From Campylorhamphus procurvoides (taxonomy: Eukaryota; Chordata; Aves; Passeriformes; Dendrocolaptidae), in NCBI GenBank assembly GCA_013396655.1, contig WBMV01005093.1, positions 434,001 to 498,000 of the forward strand: a DNA stretch of 64,000 nucleotides, read 5' to 3'. Of the stretch, positions 23,011 to 36,279 are shown in pieces (positions within the stretch are counted from its first letter, which is position 1; the number at the start of each line of letters is the position of its first letter). The notes below the pieces were generated by a model that was not told where the DNA came from, ran no database searches, and saw only the letters and a list, made by a program, of their open reading frames with translations. The translations under genes were made by a program, and so were the position numbers.

Positions 23011-26000
23011 GAAGTGGCACAGTATTGACAACCACTTCCTCCTTTAATATTCAGCTTCAGGAATGGGCTGAAATTTTTACCTGAATCTTGCAATTTATCA
23101 CAATCAGTATCATCACAAATTATAGAAAGCATCCAGTAACATGATAATTTCTAAATGAAGTGTCTGTAACCAGGGCAGTAGCAGCCTCAGCTGTTAATTT
23201 GTCATATTTCATAGCAAGGCTGACACCCTGTCCAATTTGCTTGTAAGCTTTATCACAAAGACAGCTATGAGAGCTGCCTCTGACTCTGAACAGGATGGAG
23301 GAGATGGACAGAAATTCAGCAGCAGCAGCTTGGCTTTTCAGGTTCCCTGGTTTTGTATACAATCTGGATGCAAGATAAATAGCCCAGTGTTCTGATGATG
23401 TTTGTTTTCTCTATTAAAATCCCTCCCTTCTTTTTTCTCCTCCCTACTTTCTCATTAAGACAACGAAATTTTTTCCTTTAAGAGTCCTTGCTGATCATAA
23501 TCTGATGGTTAACATAATTTATTAGCAGTTACAGGAGTTAAAAGAAATAAGAGGGATAACAGTACTCAGGGAGTATCATTACCTATCTTAGACAGGCTCT
23601 CAGTTTCAATCCAAGGCATGTAATTCTCTCAAAATGACCTGCAAGTTTTTCCTTTTGGGCAGAAGTTGCTCAGTAGTGTAAAAATGGCCATGAATATCCC
23701 TTCAGGAAATTGGTCTCTCTTCTCCTTTTATCTTCCAGATGCTCTGAGGCCCTCAATCAATTTGCATTGATTTAAGCAACATCATTCAATACATATTATC
23801 AATCTAAGCTGTGGGGAATTGAGTGAAGAGGAGGTCTTCCTTCCTGTTCCTGACATGCCAAGCATAACAGCACAAAATGCTACGAAACCAAAAAAAATTA
23901 TTTTTAATACTCCAACAGGTGTTAAAAGATGCCTGGACTTACAAAATACAAGAAATCACATTTTATTTTGTCTAACACTTTAAAATCAGGTTGGCTAACT
24001 TGGAGCGCAGAGCAAATGTTAGCTTGGATGAATTTTGTTGCTACCACCTGGTTCCCAGAACATTTTTTAAGATCCTGGTCTGAGTGCACACAGCACCAAC
24101 CACTTTGTACAAAATCAGAGTACAACCAATACCAGTCTGACACCCTTGGTCTTTTCTGCATAATGAAAAATAAGCCTCTCCTTCACTTGCTCCATCAGAT
24201 GAGCCCAAATACCTGCCCTTCTCATGCTGTTGATGGCTGCCCAGTGCTGCTGTTGGGTTGTGGACTCTGCCAGAAGACTTAGAAGACAGGCTCTGCAGAG
24301 CTCACCTCTTCAGCCTCTAAGTGGTTTTACAGATCTGTCCCTTATTACACCAGCAACCAAGAGAGAATGAGTAGGAAATTAGCAGAGAGCATTCCAGTCT
24401 TTACAGCTGAGCATCCAGAAGGGCTATAAAACCTCTCATGCTGTCAGGGAGTCAAGGATAAACAGAGAGCTTGTGGTGCCTGCTGTTAATAGGAGGAATC
24501 TGAGAATGGGGACTGTCCAAGTACACTGAGACTAAAGGAGACAGAAGAATGAGATCAGAGACAAGAATGAAATAAGGTAGAATCCAGTCAAGAAAAGCCA
24601 CAACTGTGGAAATGGCAGAAAGAAACCAAAAATTTAGACAAATTTTCAAGTTTGAAGGAGCTTATTCAAACCAAGTGACCATATGTCAGTCTCCTGAGGT
24701 TTTGCCTTTCATGTTGAACTCCTAGCCCACTGATTCTGTGGGATGCAGTCTTCAGCACACAGCTACCACTGTGAATGAGTCATTTGGTACAGTTCCTGTG
24801 GCAAGAATCCCAAATGTGTCAGGCCTGAACTAAAAAGCAAGATGGAGAATGAATACACCTGAAGGCACATTTGGCACTTTAATTCTGAGCAGATATCACT
24901 TCTAATTATAGCCAGCCTTATGCCAGCTTACTACCGTTCAAGCGCTTGTGGGTTCGCACACTGAGTGCCAGATTTAATCCATTCAAGGTAAAGCACAAGA
25001 GAACCAATTGCATTTTGCATGCCTTCTACCTGAATGATTTGCTTTGTTGTTCCCAATTTGCAGTTTGACTGGAAGATTTGCACCCCTCTGGTTAGTTCTG
25101 GTTGGCTTCTCTGCAGCCATGGGGGCATATTTTTCAGCTGAATGAAGCCCAGCTGGCAGGCTCAATTTGTCCCACCAATGAGTCATATCTTTCTCTAATT
25201 TCACCTGCATGAGAGAATTGCAGCTTCCTCTACTAATTCCTCGAGATTGAAATTCTTCCTGCAAAAAGAAGGTTTGAGCCCACACCAGCACAGGGAGCAG
25301 TAACCCTGCTTGCCTGGTAGTCAGTGGCAAAGCTGAAGAGACAGCCACTAGTGAACATTACTTAAATAGTAAGCTTAGTTAAGGGAAGCCTTTCCCAGTC
25401 GGATCCTCAATCAGATTTTGATCTTATATGGTGCCTAGTGCTTCACAAAAGCCAGTGCTGAGCACCCTTACATGGACATGTTGTTTTCCAGTATGATTTA
25501 GGGCTTGGAGTAGAGGGAAGGTTTAATACAATCATGCATCAGTTTTCTTTCCAAACAGCACTGTGAAACACAGAACAGAAGGAGGATTGCCTCCTCACCC
25601 CCTAAATCCACTTAAGCTTGGATTATGAGCCATATTCACCCAATTTTTGCTGGGAGCTTAAGGCAGCACCATGCTGCTCTTGGTCTGTGGGATGCTGGGA
25701 ACCTGGGGCAGGATTTGGGAGGCTCCAAATTTCCAGAAGTAAAACAGCCATGTTCTTCGATGTGCAGGGCTCAAATAGCATAGGTCTGAGTTCAGCCATG
25801 CTCTGGGTCTATGTATGGAAATGGATGAAGTGCATACAGAACAGGTAGAAAGAGTTTCTTTTAATAAGTAGTAGCTTTCAGAGCATGTGTTTTTTAGCAG
25901 CTCTGCCACGTTGAGTTGACAAAGAAATAAAAGGGAACACTTCCCCACACACAAATCTCTATTGATCCAAATATGGATCCTGTTTCAGTATAGAGAACAA

Positions 26001-26090
26001 CTAGCACTGATGCTGTCAAACAGAGCCTTCTGGAATGATTTCAGGAGGTCTATTTTCCACTCCCCTGCCTCTTTCCCTTCCTGATAATAC
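23011..26090. other. Unique noncoding stretch
   Basis: No gene, LINE or tandem array is recognised. The longest frames (117 codons at 23929-24282 plus; 121 codons at 24983-25348 minus) have no known domain. Confidence 0.45.
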
Positions 26091-26182
26091 ACAGAGAGAG
26101 ATAAAGAGAGGAAGGAGAGAAAAGGAAAAGAAAGAGGAGAAGAGAGGAGGGGAGGGGAGGGGAGAGAAAAGAAGAAGAAGAG
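26091..26182 (+). repeat. Polypurine GA-rich tract
   Basis: Bases 26103-26182 form an uninterrupted run of 80 purines with GAGG, GGGGA and GAA subrepeats. It is preceded by AGAGAGAG. It includes three GGGG runs spaced by single A residues (26149-26162), close to a quadruplex pattern. Long purine-pyrimidine mirror-like tracts can form triplex (H-DNA) structures. The minus-strand frames over it, which translate as Ser/Phe/Pro/Leu repeats, are artefacts of the tract. Confidence 0.9.
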
Positions 26183-26538
26183 CATGACTACTGGCAGACT
26201 GTGCGACACCTCCGCACACATCACCTGCTCCGAGCACTGTCCTTCCTGTACCTATCCCTGATGAGATGGTTCAGTTGTGCAAAGTAGTTCCTAATTACCT
26301 CTCTTCTGGTTTCTTTCTTTCCCCCCTGAGGATGGCCTTTCCAAGAACAAACTGCACATGCACACACCTGGCACTGTGAGATAGGGATCCTCACCATGGA
26401 TACCGGCCTCCCATTCCCAGTCCAACCCATGCTCCTGGGATTTGAGCAACTATCTCCAGGATGCTGCAAACTCCAGATGTGCCTTACCTACTGCCTGGAG
26501 ACACCATGTGCAAATGCTGCTTACAACTGTTATTCTGC

Positions 26539-26539
26539 A

Positions 26540-26574
<35 letters not shown>

Positions 26575-26582
26575 ACACACAG
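26539..26582. repeat. (CA)n microsatellite
   Basis: About 16 uninterrupted CA dinucleotides are followed by an imperfect 'agagacacacaggcac' tail. This is the longest dinucleotide array in the window and is likely length-polymorphic. Confidence 0.95.
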
Positions 26583-26736
26583 GCACTGGCTATGCAGATC
26601 AAGGTTCGAGAAATAAAATAAAGCAAAATGTTAATCTTAATCTTCCCTTTAATATCCTATCCCATGCCAGATAACAGCAGCTGTGTTCACACAATGTGTC
26701 CAACTGGACATGATAAATAGCCTGGGAGAAAACAAA

Positions 26737-26775
26737 AATACACACACACAAATATATATGTGCATACACACATGC
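26737..26775. repeat. Compound CA/TA/TG microsatellite
   Basis: CACACACACA is followed by AATATATATGTG and CATACACACATG. It is a short imperfect compound array about 160 bases past the main CA array. Confidence 0.75.
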
Positions 26776-29700
26776 TGCAAGGAATTCAAAATATGTTTGT
26801 TCACAGAAGTGGTGGCCTCCAGCTCACAGCTTCCTCGATTAAGAAAAGGGTGGATTAGAAATAAAAATGGCTTGCCAGGGTTGGAATCATACACAGAATC
26901 CTAGAATAAATATCTGCAAGCATAGCCCAAAGGGTTAACCTTACCAGTGCACAAATGCTGGCTCTCCTCCTGTTACAGTGTAAATGCTGATTGGAAGGAA
27001 GAGATCATTCTAGGTCAGTATGTCCTTTACATTGTGGATAGCTTGACAGGGGCTAATAAACTCCCCTGCCTATGGCACTGATAATTTATTATATGTTCCT
27101 AGGCATCACATGCATTTTTTTATTTATACATGTTATAGTTGGTTGGTTTGCTTTCAGAGAGGTGAAGCAGGACAATCTGGGCCAAGAAAAAACCTTCAGC
27201 CCAAGGATGCAGAAGGCTCTGCTCTCCTAGTCTTAACCTGTGGTGGAGAACAGCATCCTGGTTGCTGCTCCCTGCACTCCTGATGGGACTTTGTATGGCA
27301 ACCAGGAGTTACCAAGAGTGAACTGCAGGTCAGCACAGCCAACTTCTTGCATAGGGATCCGATGGGTGATGCATGAACATGCTCTCATGCTGCAAAGCAA
27401 TCCCAGTTGATTTATGAGGGACTCCGTGAATTGAGATAATTGTAAAACTAACAGATTTCAGGAGTGGTCACTCCTCCACAGCCCGCTACTAAGAGTGTCA
27501 TGCACCAGAGCAGCCTGCCTCACTCCTGCCTCCAACGTGCTGCATTTCACACTGATGAGGTAATTCCACTGCAGATGAGGTAACCCTGCAAGTTGCCCAC
27601 AAGCTAGAAGAGGTTACCATATGATTGCTCATGTAAACACGAGGCCCTGTCCCCCTGGAGGAGGGCTGACAGCTGCGCTCTGCTGACGCACAGCGACACC
27701 GAGCTGGTGGGCAGCGGCGGCCCCGAGGAGCCCCTGGCCTGCTGGAGCTTTGTGCCTCGGTGAAAGCAGCCAGGAGCCTGCCATGTGTGTACCACACCGC
27801 TCACAAACACGCTGGATGATGCTTGGCTTTCCACCGGTCTGACAGGAGACCCTGTTTTTTCCGGCAGCCCTGCAGCCAGGTTCACTGTTCAGATGGCTCT
27901 TCATCTTCCCGCAACAGGGTTTCTAAATGAGTGTGCCTTCTCATGCCCTGGTGAGGTGGATCATCTCTTCGGCAACCACTGGGAAACCCCTCCTGCCCTG
28001 GCCCAGATGGTGCAGGGGAGGCAAGGGCAAGGGTGCTGCAGGGCACCAGTGTAAGGAGCTGCCCGGGCAATCCCCACCGGTTTCATGTGCAAGCACTGGT
28101 GCTTTGTGTGAGTGCACTTTGCACAGGTGCTGTTCCTAGAAAGTCCCCTAATTTGCAAGCAGCACAAAAAATGGTGTTTGTGATTAGGGAGCGCTGATGA
28201 CTGCACTGCACTCCTGCCTGTAAGTGTATGCGTCAGAGGATCTGCTCACCCAGCAGGCAAAAAACTTAAGCCAAAGTCCCTAGACTCAAACACCTTGTCT
28301 TCAGGGTCTGGAATCATTGCCATTTACAGTGCAGCATAGCCTAGGATCCCTACTATCTCTACTGTGCTGAGTATTCACAGTGCTGATCCCTACCCAGGTG
28401 CTGGGAAAAGCAAACCTGTGCGACGAATGTGTGAGAATCAGGAGGAGTTCACAGAGAAAACAGAACAGGATTCTGTGACAGGCTTGTCAACTCCCTGAGG
28501 CCAGAGCTCATCTGCAGCCTGCTCAGTGCCAGGAACTCTCAAAGCCTCTTTGTGACTAATAGGGTGGCTGGAATCAAATCATACCACAGATCCCACATAT
28601 CAAATCATACCACACATTATCCACAGAACTTGTGCCTGCATGGACTCTACTTAACCATAAAAAGAGTGTTGGAGAAGTTTGTTTTAACAAACATCCTCTC
28701 TGCAGTGGCAGTCACTGATCTGGAAGTCTGTCCTGGGCAGACCTTGACCCAAACTGCATGTGACAAGTGACCCAGGAGGACCCCGAGGGCTAACATGTCA
28801 TTAGATTTGGGAAAGCAGCTTTAGGGTGACCATCTCCTGCTCTGTTCCCAGGCTACAAAGCTCAGGTCCCCTGGTCTGGCCAGTCTGGAGGAGGTCTGGT
28901 AAGGCATGCCTGTGCCAAGCACCCAAAGGAAGCTGTTCCAGTCAGCCCTGAGGACATAAAGATCAAAGAGCTACCAGCAAAAGGGAAAGGCTTTCCACCA
29001 TCCTCTGGTGAGTTTATTCAGACAAAAATGGGAATTACCATGAGCAAGCCCTCGAGAAAGTCATGTCTCTCCTTATCCCACCTCCCAGAGCAGCTGCTTA
29101 CACACGGAACACGTCAAAATGAATGACTGTTATAATTGGAGTATATGAAGGGACACAAATCCATTACTGATGGAGCTGAGTTCACATCACTATGCAAGAA
29201 CTGAGGTCAGGACTTTTTCCCTTACCCTGAGTTCCAAAGACTGCCAAAGGGACAGAGAGATGTCCTGAAGTCTGCCCAGAGGGTAATTCAAAAAAGCAAG
29301 GGGAAAAGTGGAGCCACATCACATTCCTGTCCCTCCCAGCCTGGAGAGCCAGTGGTCTCTGCACCAAAACCTGTGTCAGAGTCCCGAGGAACTGTGTAGT
29401 GGGACATGTGTTGGACTCCAGACATTGCAGCTGGATTTTTAAAGGATGTGGCTAATTTTATAAGCTCTAGTGGTTGCTGTCATGCATAATGAGGTACAGT
29501 TAATCATTTCTCTGCCTCATGCTGTAGCCAGATCATCTGTGCAGACTGTTTTGTGGGGAAAAGCAAAATGCATCAGGTTTTACACCTTCCTCTCTTGGAC
29601 TGGGTGCTGGTCACCATTCAGTGGAACACCAAGATTGTCAGAGTCACAACCTCCCTTCATCTCAAAAGGGTCTGTGAGCAGCAGGTGGCAAGGGTCTAGG

Positions 29701-30410
29701 GCATGCCTGCCATGACAGATCCCAGCCTCTTGTCTGCATGCCACCCACACTTTTCAGATGTGCTCTGGCTTAGAGGGCAACAGATGGCCATGTCAAGGCA
29801 GTCTGGATGGCTTGAGCTCTCCCAGAATGTGTGTGAGCAGTTCAGGTGGGATTCACCTCTCTGACCCCTGCCTGCAGTGTAAATGTTTCCATCCAAGATT
29901 GTCACGCCCCTTTGTGGTTCGGGGGGACAAGCAGGCATCCTGTGGGCATAGACACCTGTGAGATCATTATGGCCCCAGAAGAATCACTCTTCAAAGGTGC
30001 CATTTCCTCTCTGGTGGCTATAAAGGATCTTTAAGGTCATTAGCTTGGACCTGTCCCTGGAAAAAACCATGTGTTCACTCAGACCCTTTGAATCTGCTTG
30101 GCAGCCAGGCTGGCACCCCCAGCACTGCCCATGTGTCATGGGTCCTCAGCCCCAGGGCACAGACTCCAAATGTCTGCTGCCCTGCCTTGGGATGCAGCTT
30201 CCCCTCCAAAGGCCTTATTACAGGTGCCATAATACAGACAGGGCATTAATTATGGCAGAAACTGATGGAGAACCAGCAGGAAAAGAGTTAAGAGAGCCAG
30301 GGCTTGTTGCTATCCAGGAACCCAGGCTACCTCACCTCCCAGGATAACCATCAGCCAGACCTTTCTCAAGTCTTTTTTGGCAGGCTGAGTTGTCAGAAAA
30401 CCACCTGTTA
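26776..30410. other. Noncoding stretch, locally GC-richer at 27.6-28.1 kb
   Basis: No gene is recognised. About 27640-27760 holds a small cluster of CpGs with overlapping open frames on both strands (up to 99 codons), too short to call an island. At 28573-28614 the 16-mer ATCAAATCATACCACA occurs twice, 26 bases apart. Confidence 0.45.
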
Positions 30411-30414
30411 CTTG

Positions 30415-30575
30415 GGAGAGATTCAAATGCATAATGAATTAAAAAAGCATATTGTGTGTTACTATCTAACCCCCAGACAGATCTGTTATTTAAGTGTGGT
30501 TATGATCTGTGCTGTTAATTTTAAACAACATATGATCAAAGATCACATCTGGCTTTGTGCTTTATTTCCTTTCAG
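30415..30575. promoter_or_regulatory. Candidate enhancer-like motif cluster
   Basis: A compact AT-rich block carries TGTGGTTA (RUNX-type, 30495-30502), GTTAATTTT, CATATG (30529-30534), ATCAAAG (TCF/LEF-type, 30535-30541) and CATCTG (30546-30551). The density of distinct motif types and the lack of simple repeats suggest a regulatory element. The motifs are short and conservation is untested. Confidence 0.22.
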
Positions 30576-33500
30576 GTTCTGGCTTATGTGTCCATGCCAG
30601 ACAGTTGTGGTTTCTGTCACATGGCAGGAAAAGCTTATTTTACATGCTGCCTAAATTTATATTTTATTGCACATTAAAACAGCCCATCAGAATTAAGTTA
30701 TAGCATTGTTTATAATGGTAAGTGAATCACAGCTGTGGAAATGAAAGCACCCCACAATGGGATTTTTTAGGAACACCTACTCCCTACTTTCAACCTTCAG
30801 AACTTTCAACCATTTTAAAGACAGCAGCAGACCGAAGAGCAGACTGAAATATATAAACCACATCACCAGTCCTGTGGGAAGGCTGTTTGAAATGGCAGTC
30901 CTGCCAACCAATCAGTCCAAAAACACCAGCCAGGCCCTCAGCAGACAGGAGGACATGCTTAACAGATCATGAGATTTATTTTTTTTTAATAATACAGTTG
31001 GGGTTCTTTTTATTTGCTCCTTGGCCTGAGTTTTCAAGCTTTGCTGCCCAGCTAGAATAGCTAGACATGTGCCCTGGATGAATAGGTAAGTAAATAAACT
31101 GACTGAAAAAAAGAAAGAGCATCCCCGTGTGATTATTCAGGTCTAGGAGGTGAGGCTTTAACTCAGAGGCAATGCATGTTTCAAGGTGTTCGGTAAAACT
31201 ACATGAGCTCTGGCACACTCAAAGTCGTAGAGGGGCAAGTCTCTCTTGATGGATGCCTAACTACACTGCTTTCCAAAAAACCCCACACTATTTAGAGCAG
31301 ATGCAAAGCACAACAAAAAAAAAAAAGTCATTCTTGCTTATTCATTATGCAGAATAGGTTTTTCCCCACTGTAGCATTTGAGGATACAGAGAGAATCTCA
31401 GTTCAGACTTTCCGGATAAGTCTGTGAAGGGAGACTTATGAAGGATTGTAAGAGAACTGAAAGTGAGAGAAGCAGTTTAACATTAGTAAACGTGGGGCCA
31501 GACTCAGCCCTTATCTGAACCGAGGTAAACGCAGCGCTGCTGCCATGGCAAGCGCACAGGCAAAGGCAGCAAGCAGACGCTGCCGGCTGCCCGCCTCTGA
31601 AATGCGTTGGGGCTTCAGCCCTCCTTTTGCTAAGAGAAGGCAAGGAAAGCTTCTGCCAGGCTGCAGGCAGCTGCCGGGCTTTGACCACCCTGCTGGGGTG
31701 GTAATTATCCTCTGACTAAACACACAAGTTACTCAGCCCCTTTACAGGAATCAGTCATCTCTTCCGCCCAGGTGTGCCAGGAGGGCTGCTCTGACAAAGT
31801 GCCAAGGGCACTCTGCCCCTGCTCTACCCAGCCCAGCGATTTCAATCCAGATTCCTTTCCCAGCCTTTTTATCTACTAAGAAATAGCTCTCTCCTTGTTG
31901 CGACGTTTCAACTCTGCCTACTTCAGGCATGGAGGAGACTTCATGCTTCCCAAACATCAATGTGCTCTTACATCTGCTCTCACAGAGCAGATCCATGAGC
32001 TGGGCTAGCCACCAGCTGCCACTATCCCTGTGAGAGGCAGTCCAGTCCTGGATCTCAGCCTCACTGAAATAAATAAAGGGAAAAGACACGAAGTCTCCCC
32101 CTCCGAGGCTGCATGGAGACACACACCACAATGGCTCTAGCCCAGCCAGCCTTCAGCTGTAGTGCTACCACTCTCCAGCCCTTCAGCAGTGGTACCACCC
32201 ATCCTCCCTGATGGGAAAAAAACCACTGCCCTAAAACCTCTCCGTGGGGGGACCCAGAAAGGAGCTATCTGTGATACCTTTATGAAGGCTGTACCCACCT
32301 CTGGGAGCCAGGCTGAAATGCTGTGTGAAGGCTCAGATGTGAACCAGTGAGCGCTGTGCTGCTTTAACATAAAATAATCATGCTCCGGGGTTGCTACTGT
32401 TAGAAGATGTGAAAATACCCTCACCCACACATGCAGTACTGAACAGGAGAGTATGAGTGGTAAGATGGGATTGTTTGAGAGAAGAGACTAGAGCTGAGAA
32501 GGGGATTTTAAAGAGCACAAACTCATTTCATATGGCTGAGTGCTGGCGACACTGGGAGAAATTCAATGGATTATGTTGCACCGGAGGTCAGAATATAATT
32601 GTCCCTTCTGGCCTTTGAAACCTGTGTATGTACAGACGAACCTTGAAATGACCAGATTTCTCAGGAATTTGATTCCTGGAGTTTATTTATTTATTTTCTT
32701 ACCAGCTGCCAGACACAGCATGCTCCTAGACAAATAAGGAGGTGGTAGCTACGGTGGTGAGTATATCAGTAGCGCTAATCTCTTGCAGGGCTTCCTGGTA
32801 GAATTTCTATCTCCCTTAGAGGGGACAAGGTTAAGGGATATATGACAGTTTAATCTTAAAAAACTAAAAAAGCACAGTGATATTTCACAAGTGAATAGCT
32901 GCAAGGGAGAACTAAGCAACTGAGCACATGAGTGTTCTCCTCGAAGATTTTTTTTAAAGAGCTCCCAACCTCCATAATAAATAGCTCCCTGTTGTCCTAG
33001 CAAAGGGCCAAAGAGCTAAAGATAGCTCCACTAATTGCTGCTTCCCTTTGTCCCTTAGCTCTAGAGATTCCCATCTTCTATATTATTACTTCATCATTTT
33101 AATTGTGCAAGAAGCTTTTCACAATATTAATTAGAATAAAATAATAATAATGCAAAATATAAACAGTTATTAGTATACAGGTAGCATCATTTTTAGAGCA
33201 GGTACTTTGCAAAAAACTATTAGCCAACACTTCTGTCTGTACATGCTTATGACGGGCAGCCTCATTCTGCAAACTGGGGACCCATCCTGTGACCTGCACT
33301 CACACCAAAGAGCCATACCCAGGAAGTGCATCACTGTCTCCTGAGACACGCACTAAAGAAAGGAGAGAAAAGTAGGGAACAGGGGGTTTCAGCTCTGAGA
33401 AAGGGAGAGGAAGCCTAGAAAGTTTAAGGTGACTTACAGCCACTGTCACCTTCTCCACACCCCTGGAGGTACAGAACACAATCTACTCTACAACTGATAT

Positions 33501-34090
33501 CCATGTGGGGAAGCGACTTGGAAACAAACATCTGACCCTCTGATACTAGGCACAGACATTCAAGCAGACCAATTTGCCAGTGTCATTCATTTGCACCTTT
33601 CAACTTAATGATACCTTACAGGGAAGAAAAATTCAAATTAAAAATTGAAGCTATTAATATATCTTTGAAAATGGTAAAGGAACAAGATTAAGACCAATAG
33701 GAGGCCACTAATCTTGGCGTACTTCTGACCTTGTACCCTTTAAATCATTGTAATACCTTGTTCAAATTCAAACATAAATAGGATTTTTTTACGAGGGAGT
33801 TAGCGCCCTTGCTGCGTCAAAAGCCATATTACATTTTACAATTCCTAGAGCTGAGAATACTAATTCCTAAAATAGAAGACCTCCTCACCAGATGATAGTA
33901 ACACAGGTGACAAAATAACATTACATTGAAAAATACATCTGCAGAAAGTGAAATAGAAAAGCAGAAGAACTTTTCTTCTACGCTTTTTGGAAGTGGCTCG
34001 CAAGGTAACTAGAATGCATTTTCAAACTTTCTAGTGGAGATACAGTATATTGTAAAGCAATCGTGTCCTCTCCCTTCCGCTGCTTCTCCC
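30576..34090. other. Noncoding stretch
   Basis: No coding exon is recognised. Low-complexity runs include a T-run near 30978, an A-run at about 31313-31326, TTTA repeats near 32684-32697 and an AT-rich ATA/TAA patch at 33110-33180. Frames up to 126 codons (31751-32131, minus) show no recognisable domain. Confidence 0.45.
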
Positions 34091-34096
34091 TTCCAG

Positions 34097-34125
34097 GCAG
34101 CTAGCTGCAACTCACATATATGTGA
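34097..34125. repeat. Two adjacent perfect palindromes
   Basis: GCAGCTAGCTGC (34097-34108) and TCACATATATGTGA (34112-34125) are each exact self-complements and are separated by three bases. They could be dimeric binding sites or chance. They have no link to a recognised element. Confidence 0.65.
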
Positions 34126-35465
34126 CAAGCTTTCAGCCAGGGACAGGCAGCAGGACGGAACTTCTCCCAACCAACTAACTGCATCTTTAAATTTCTCTCC
34201 CCCTTGCCCTCCATTATGTCTGTCTGACTGTCTCTGTGAATGCCTGTTTCCCTGGAAGGGAGGAGGGGACCCAAGCAAACCCTGAAGCAATCCCAAATTT
34301 CCTTGGTAGAGGAAAAAAAAAATCTATTCTCCAGAGATCAAACCTTCAGTGAATCATTTTCCACTGCTCTGACATGTCAAATACTCCAGTGATTCACCAG
34401 TCATGGATCTCTGATTCACCTGCAGTAAACAGGGCTGATTGCTTCCCAGAAGCACTGTGGTTTGCATTGCTCTTTAAAGGCTCCACTTCCTCCACACAGC
34501 TTCTCACCTGCCTGCCACACCCCGCTGCCACGGCCCCCCTGCAGCCAGGGCAGTGACAAGGACCAGAAAGCCCAGACTACTGGTTTGAGATCAAAGGGCC
34601 AAGAGGGAAGACAGTCGTGGGTAAATGAACAGTGAGATAAGTTAGGAAGGCTCCTGAATCTCCCCTTGTTCCTGTTTAAATGTGAAAACGGGAAGGACAG
34701 AAAAAGAAGGGATGGGAGGAGTTTGGTATTTATTTGTGACTCTCATTGGGTTCATCTCCCTGCCAGCACAGGACGCAGTTTCTCCAAGAGGGAGCACCAG
34801 AAATAGAACCAACATTACATCTAATGAGCTTTTTGGTGGCATATTCATTAAGCTTGTAGAAAGGGTAAAGAAACGCAGGAAGCTCAGTCTTGGAAAGGCT
34901 CCAACTGGACCCCTTTGACTCATTAAAGGAGGGAGTAAAATGAGCCATGCCTCAGGGCAATCGTAAAAGGATAAGCAGGAAAGCAGGAAAGGGTCAATTC
35001 ATTACGGACTGGGCCAGCAGTCCCTGGCCTGGCAGTGGCGATGGGGCCATGGGATGGCTGGGCATGATAGAGCCCAGCATCAGGGATGTCCGCTTGCCCT
35101 TGGCATGCTGGTGGAGACACTGGTGCTTTGTTCTGGCTGAGCCCCAAAAGGCAGCAGTGAGGGGACTTCAGAAAGCCCTTGCTGCCCACAGTTGCCATGA
35201 GTTCACCTTCCACCACCACCAGCGTTCTTGCCTCCCATCTCTGGCTTGCACTGGCCTTCTTGCCTGCCAAGCGGAGGGAGAAGGGGGGAAAAGTCACACA
35301 GACCCTCCCAAGCCTTGCAGGAACAGGGGAAGGGAGGGGGACGCAAACTCAATTGAGCAGCTTTGCAGGGGGCCCCAGATTTTCTCAAACCAGTCACGCC
35401 AGCTGCAGCCCAGGCACGATGAGAAAGGAGAGGAGACAGTGCGGCAACGGCTCCTACAACCCCGA
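34126..35465. other. Moderately GC-rich noncoding stretch
   Basis: No gene is recognised. Open frames overlap on both strands across 34.9-35.5 kb, including 187 codons at 34947-35510 (plus) that end in an Arg-rich run made by the GGA repeat. Simultaneous openness in several frames points to composition, not coding. Confidence 0.4.
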
Positions 35466-35492
35466 GGGAGGAGGAGGAGGAGGAGGAGGAGA
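35466..35492 (+). repeat. (GGA)n trinucleotide repeat
   Basis: About eight GGA units in tandem. GGA repeats are known to form compact G-quadruplex structures. A further G-rich run (GGGTGGGGGGG) lies at about 35642-35653. Confidence 0.9.
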
Positions 35493-36275
35493 CCCAGGCT
35501 GCTAAACTGACACCAGGCGAAAGTTGGCCACGTTTTCTCCCAGCCACGGAGGAATAGCACAAGCAAGTCAGATGTGACCGTGCTACAGGAGCCAGGAGAG
35601 AATAAAAAAAAGTGACAGCTGACTCTTGAGGACTTTTGTAGCGGGTGGGGGGGAGAGACCTACAAATACTGGGGGAAGGGCAGAGCACAGCCCAGGAGCC
35701 TTCTGCAGCAGCAGATGGAGAGGGAAGGTACCGCTGATTCCTGCAGAGTCAGGGAAGGAGAGAGACAGCATTGCACCGAGGTGATCACATGAATAGGGAA
35801 TGAAGGCGCAGAACAAAGAAGGGGTTTTGGGGAGAGGGAGTGGGAGCCCTTCGCAGGACCCCCGAGCCGGGACATCCCAGCACAATGCCCTGCGGTGCTA
35901 CAGCGGGGGGCAAACCTGCATGAGAGCTAGGCGCAGCCAGCTGAGGCTGCAGGAGGACAGAATCAGTGCAAGCAGAGGACAGATAAAGGAGATATTTGTG
36001 CAGTTACTAAGGGGTGAAGCTCTGTAAGACCCGACAGAAGAGCTAATGCCTCGCACCAGAACACCAGCATATGATAGGAAGGAAAGTCTAAATTCCCTTG
36101 CTCTGGGCTCAGGGGCTTCCTGTAACCTGCTGCAGGATGAAACTGCAGAGGCTGTGAATAGTGCAACCTGTCTTTCTGCTAGTCCTGAGGTCCCCGATGT
36201 ACCTGTGATGATTGTTTTGACAGTCATTCTCGCTGTGATTGGCACCTCCTGGTTAGATCAAGGTCACTGTTAGAA
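35493..36275. other. GC-rich noncoding stretch with a G-rich run
   Basis: No gene is recognised. The block is purine-rich with some CpGs. It could be untranslated transcript or promoter-flanking sequence, but no diagnostic signal was found. Confidence 0.4.
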
Positions 36276-36279
36276 CACA

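Noticed and set aside
25985..26237. Leu/Ser/Pro/Phe-rich minus-strand frames resembling membrane segments
   Set aside because: They are translations of the GA-rich purine tract.
34947..35510. 187-codon plus-strand open frame
   Set aside because: Its C-terminal Arg run is the translated GGA repeat. Competing frames are open on both strands, and no family is recognised.
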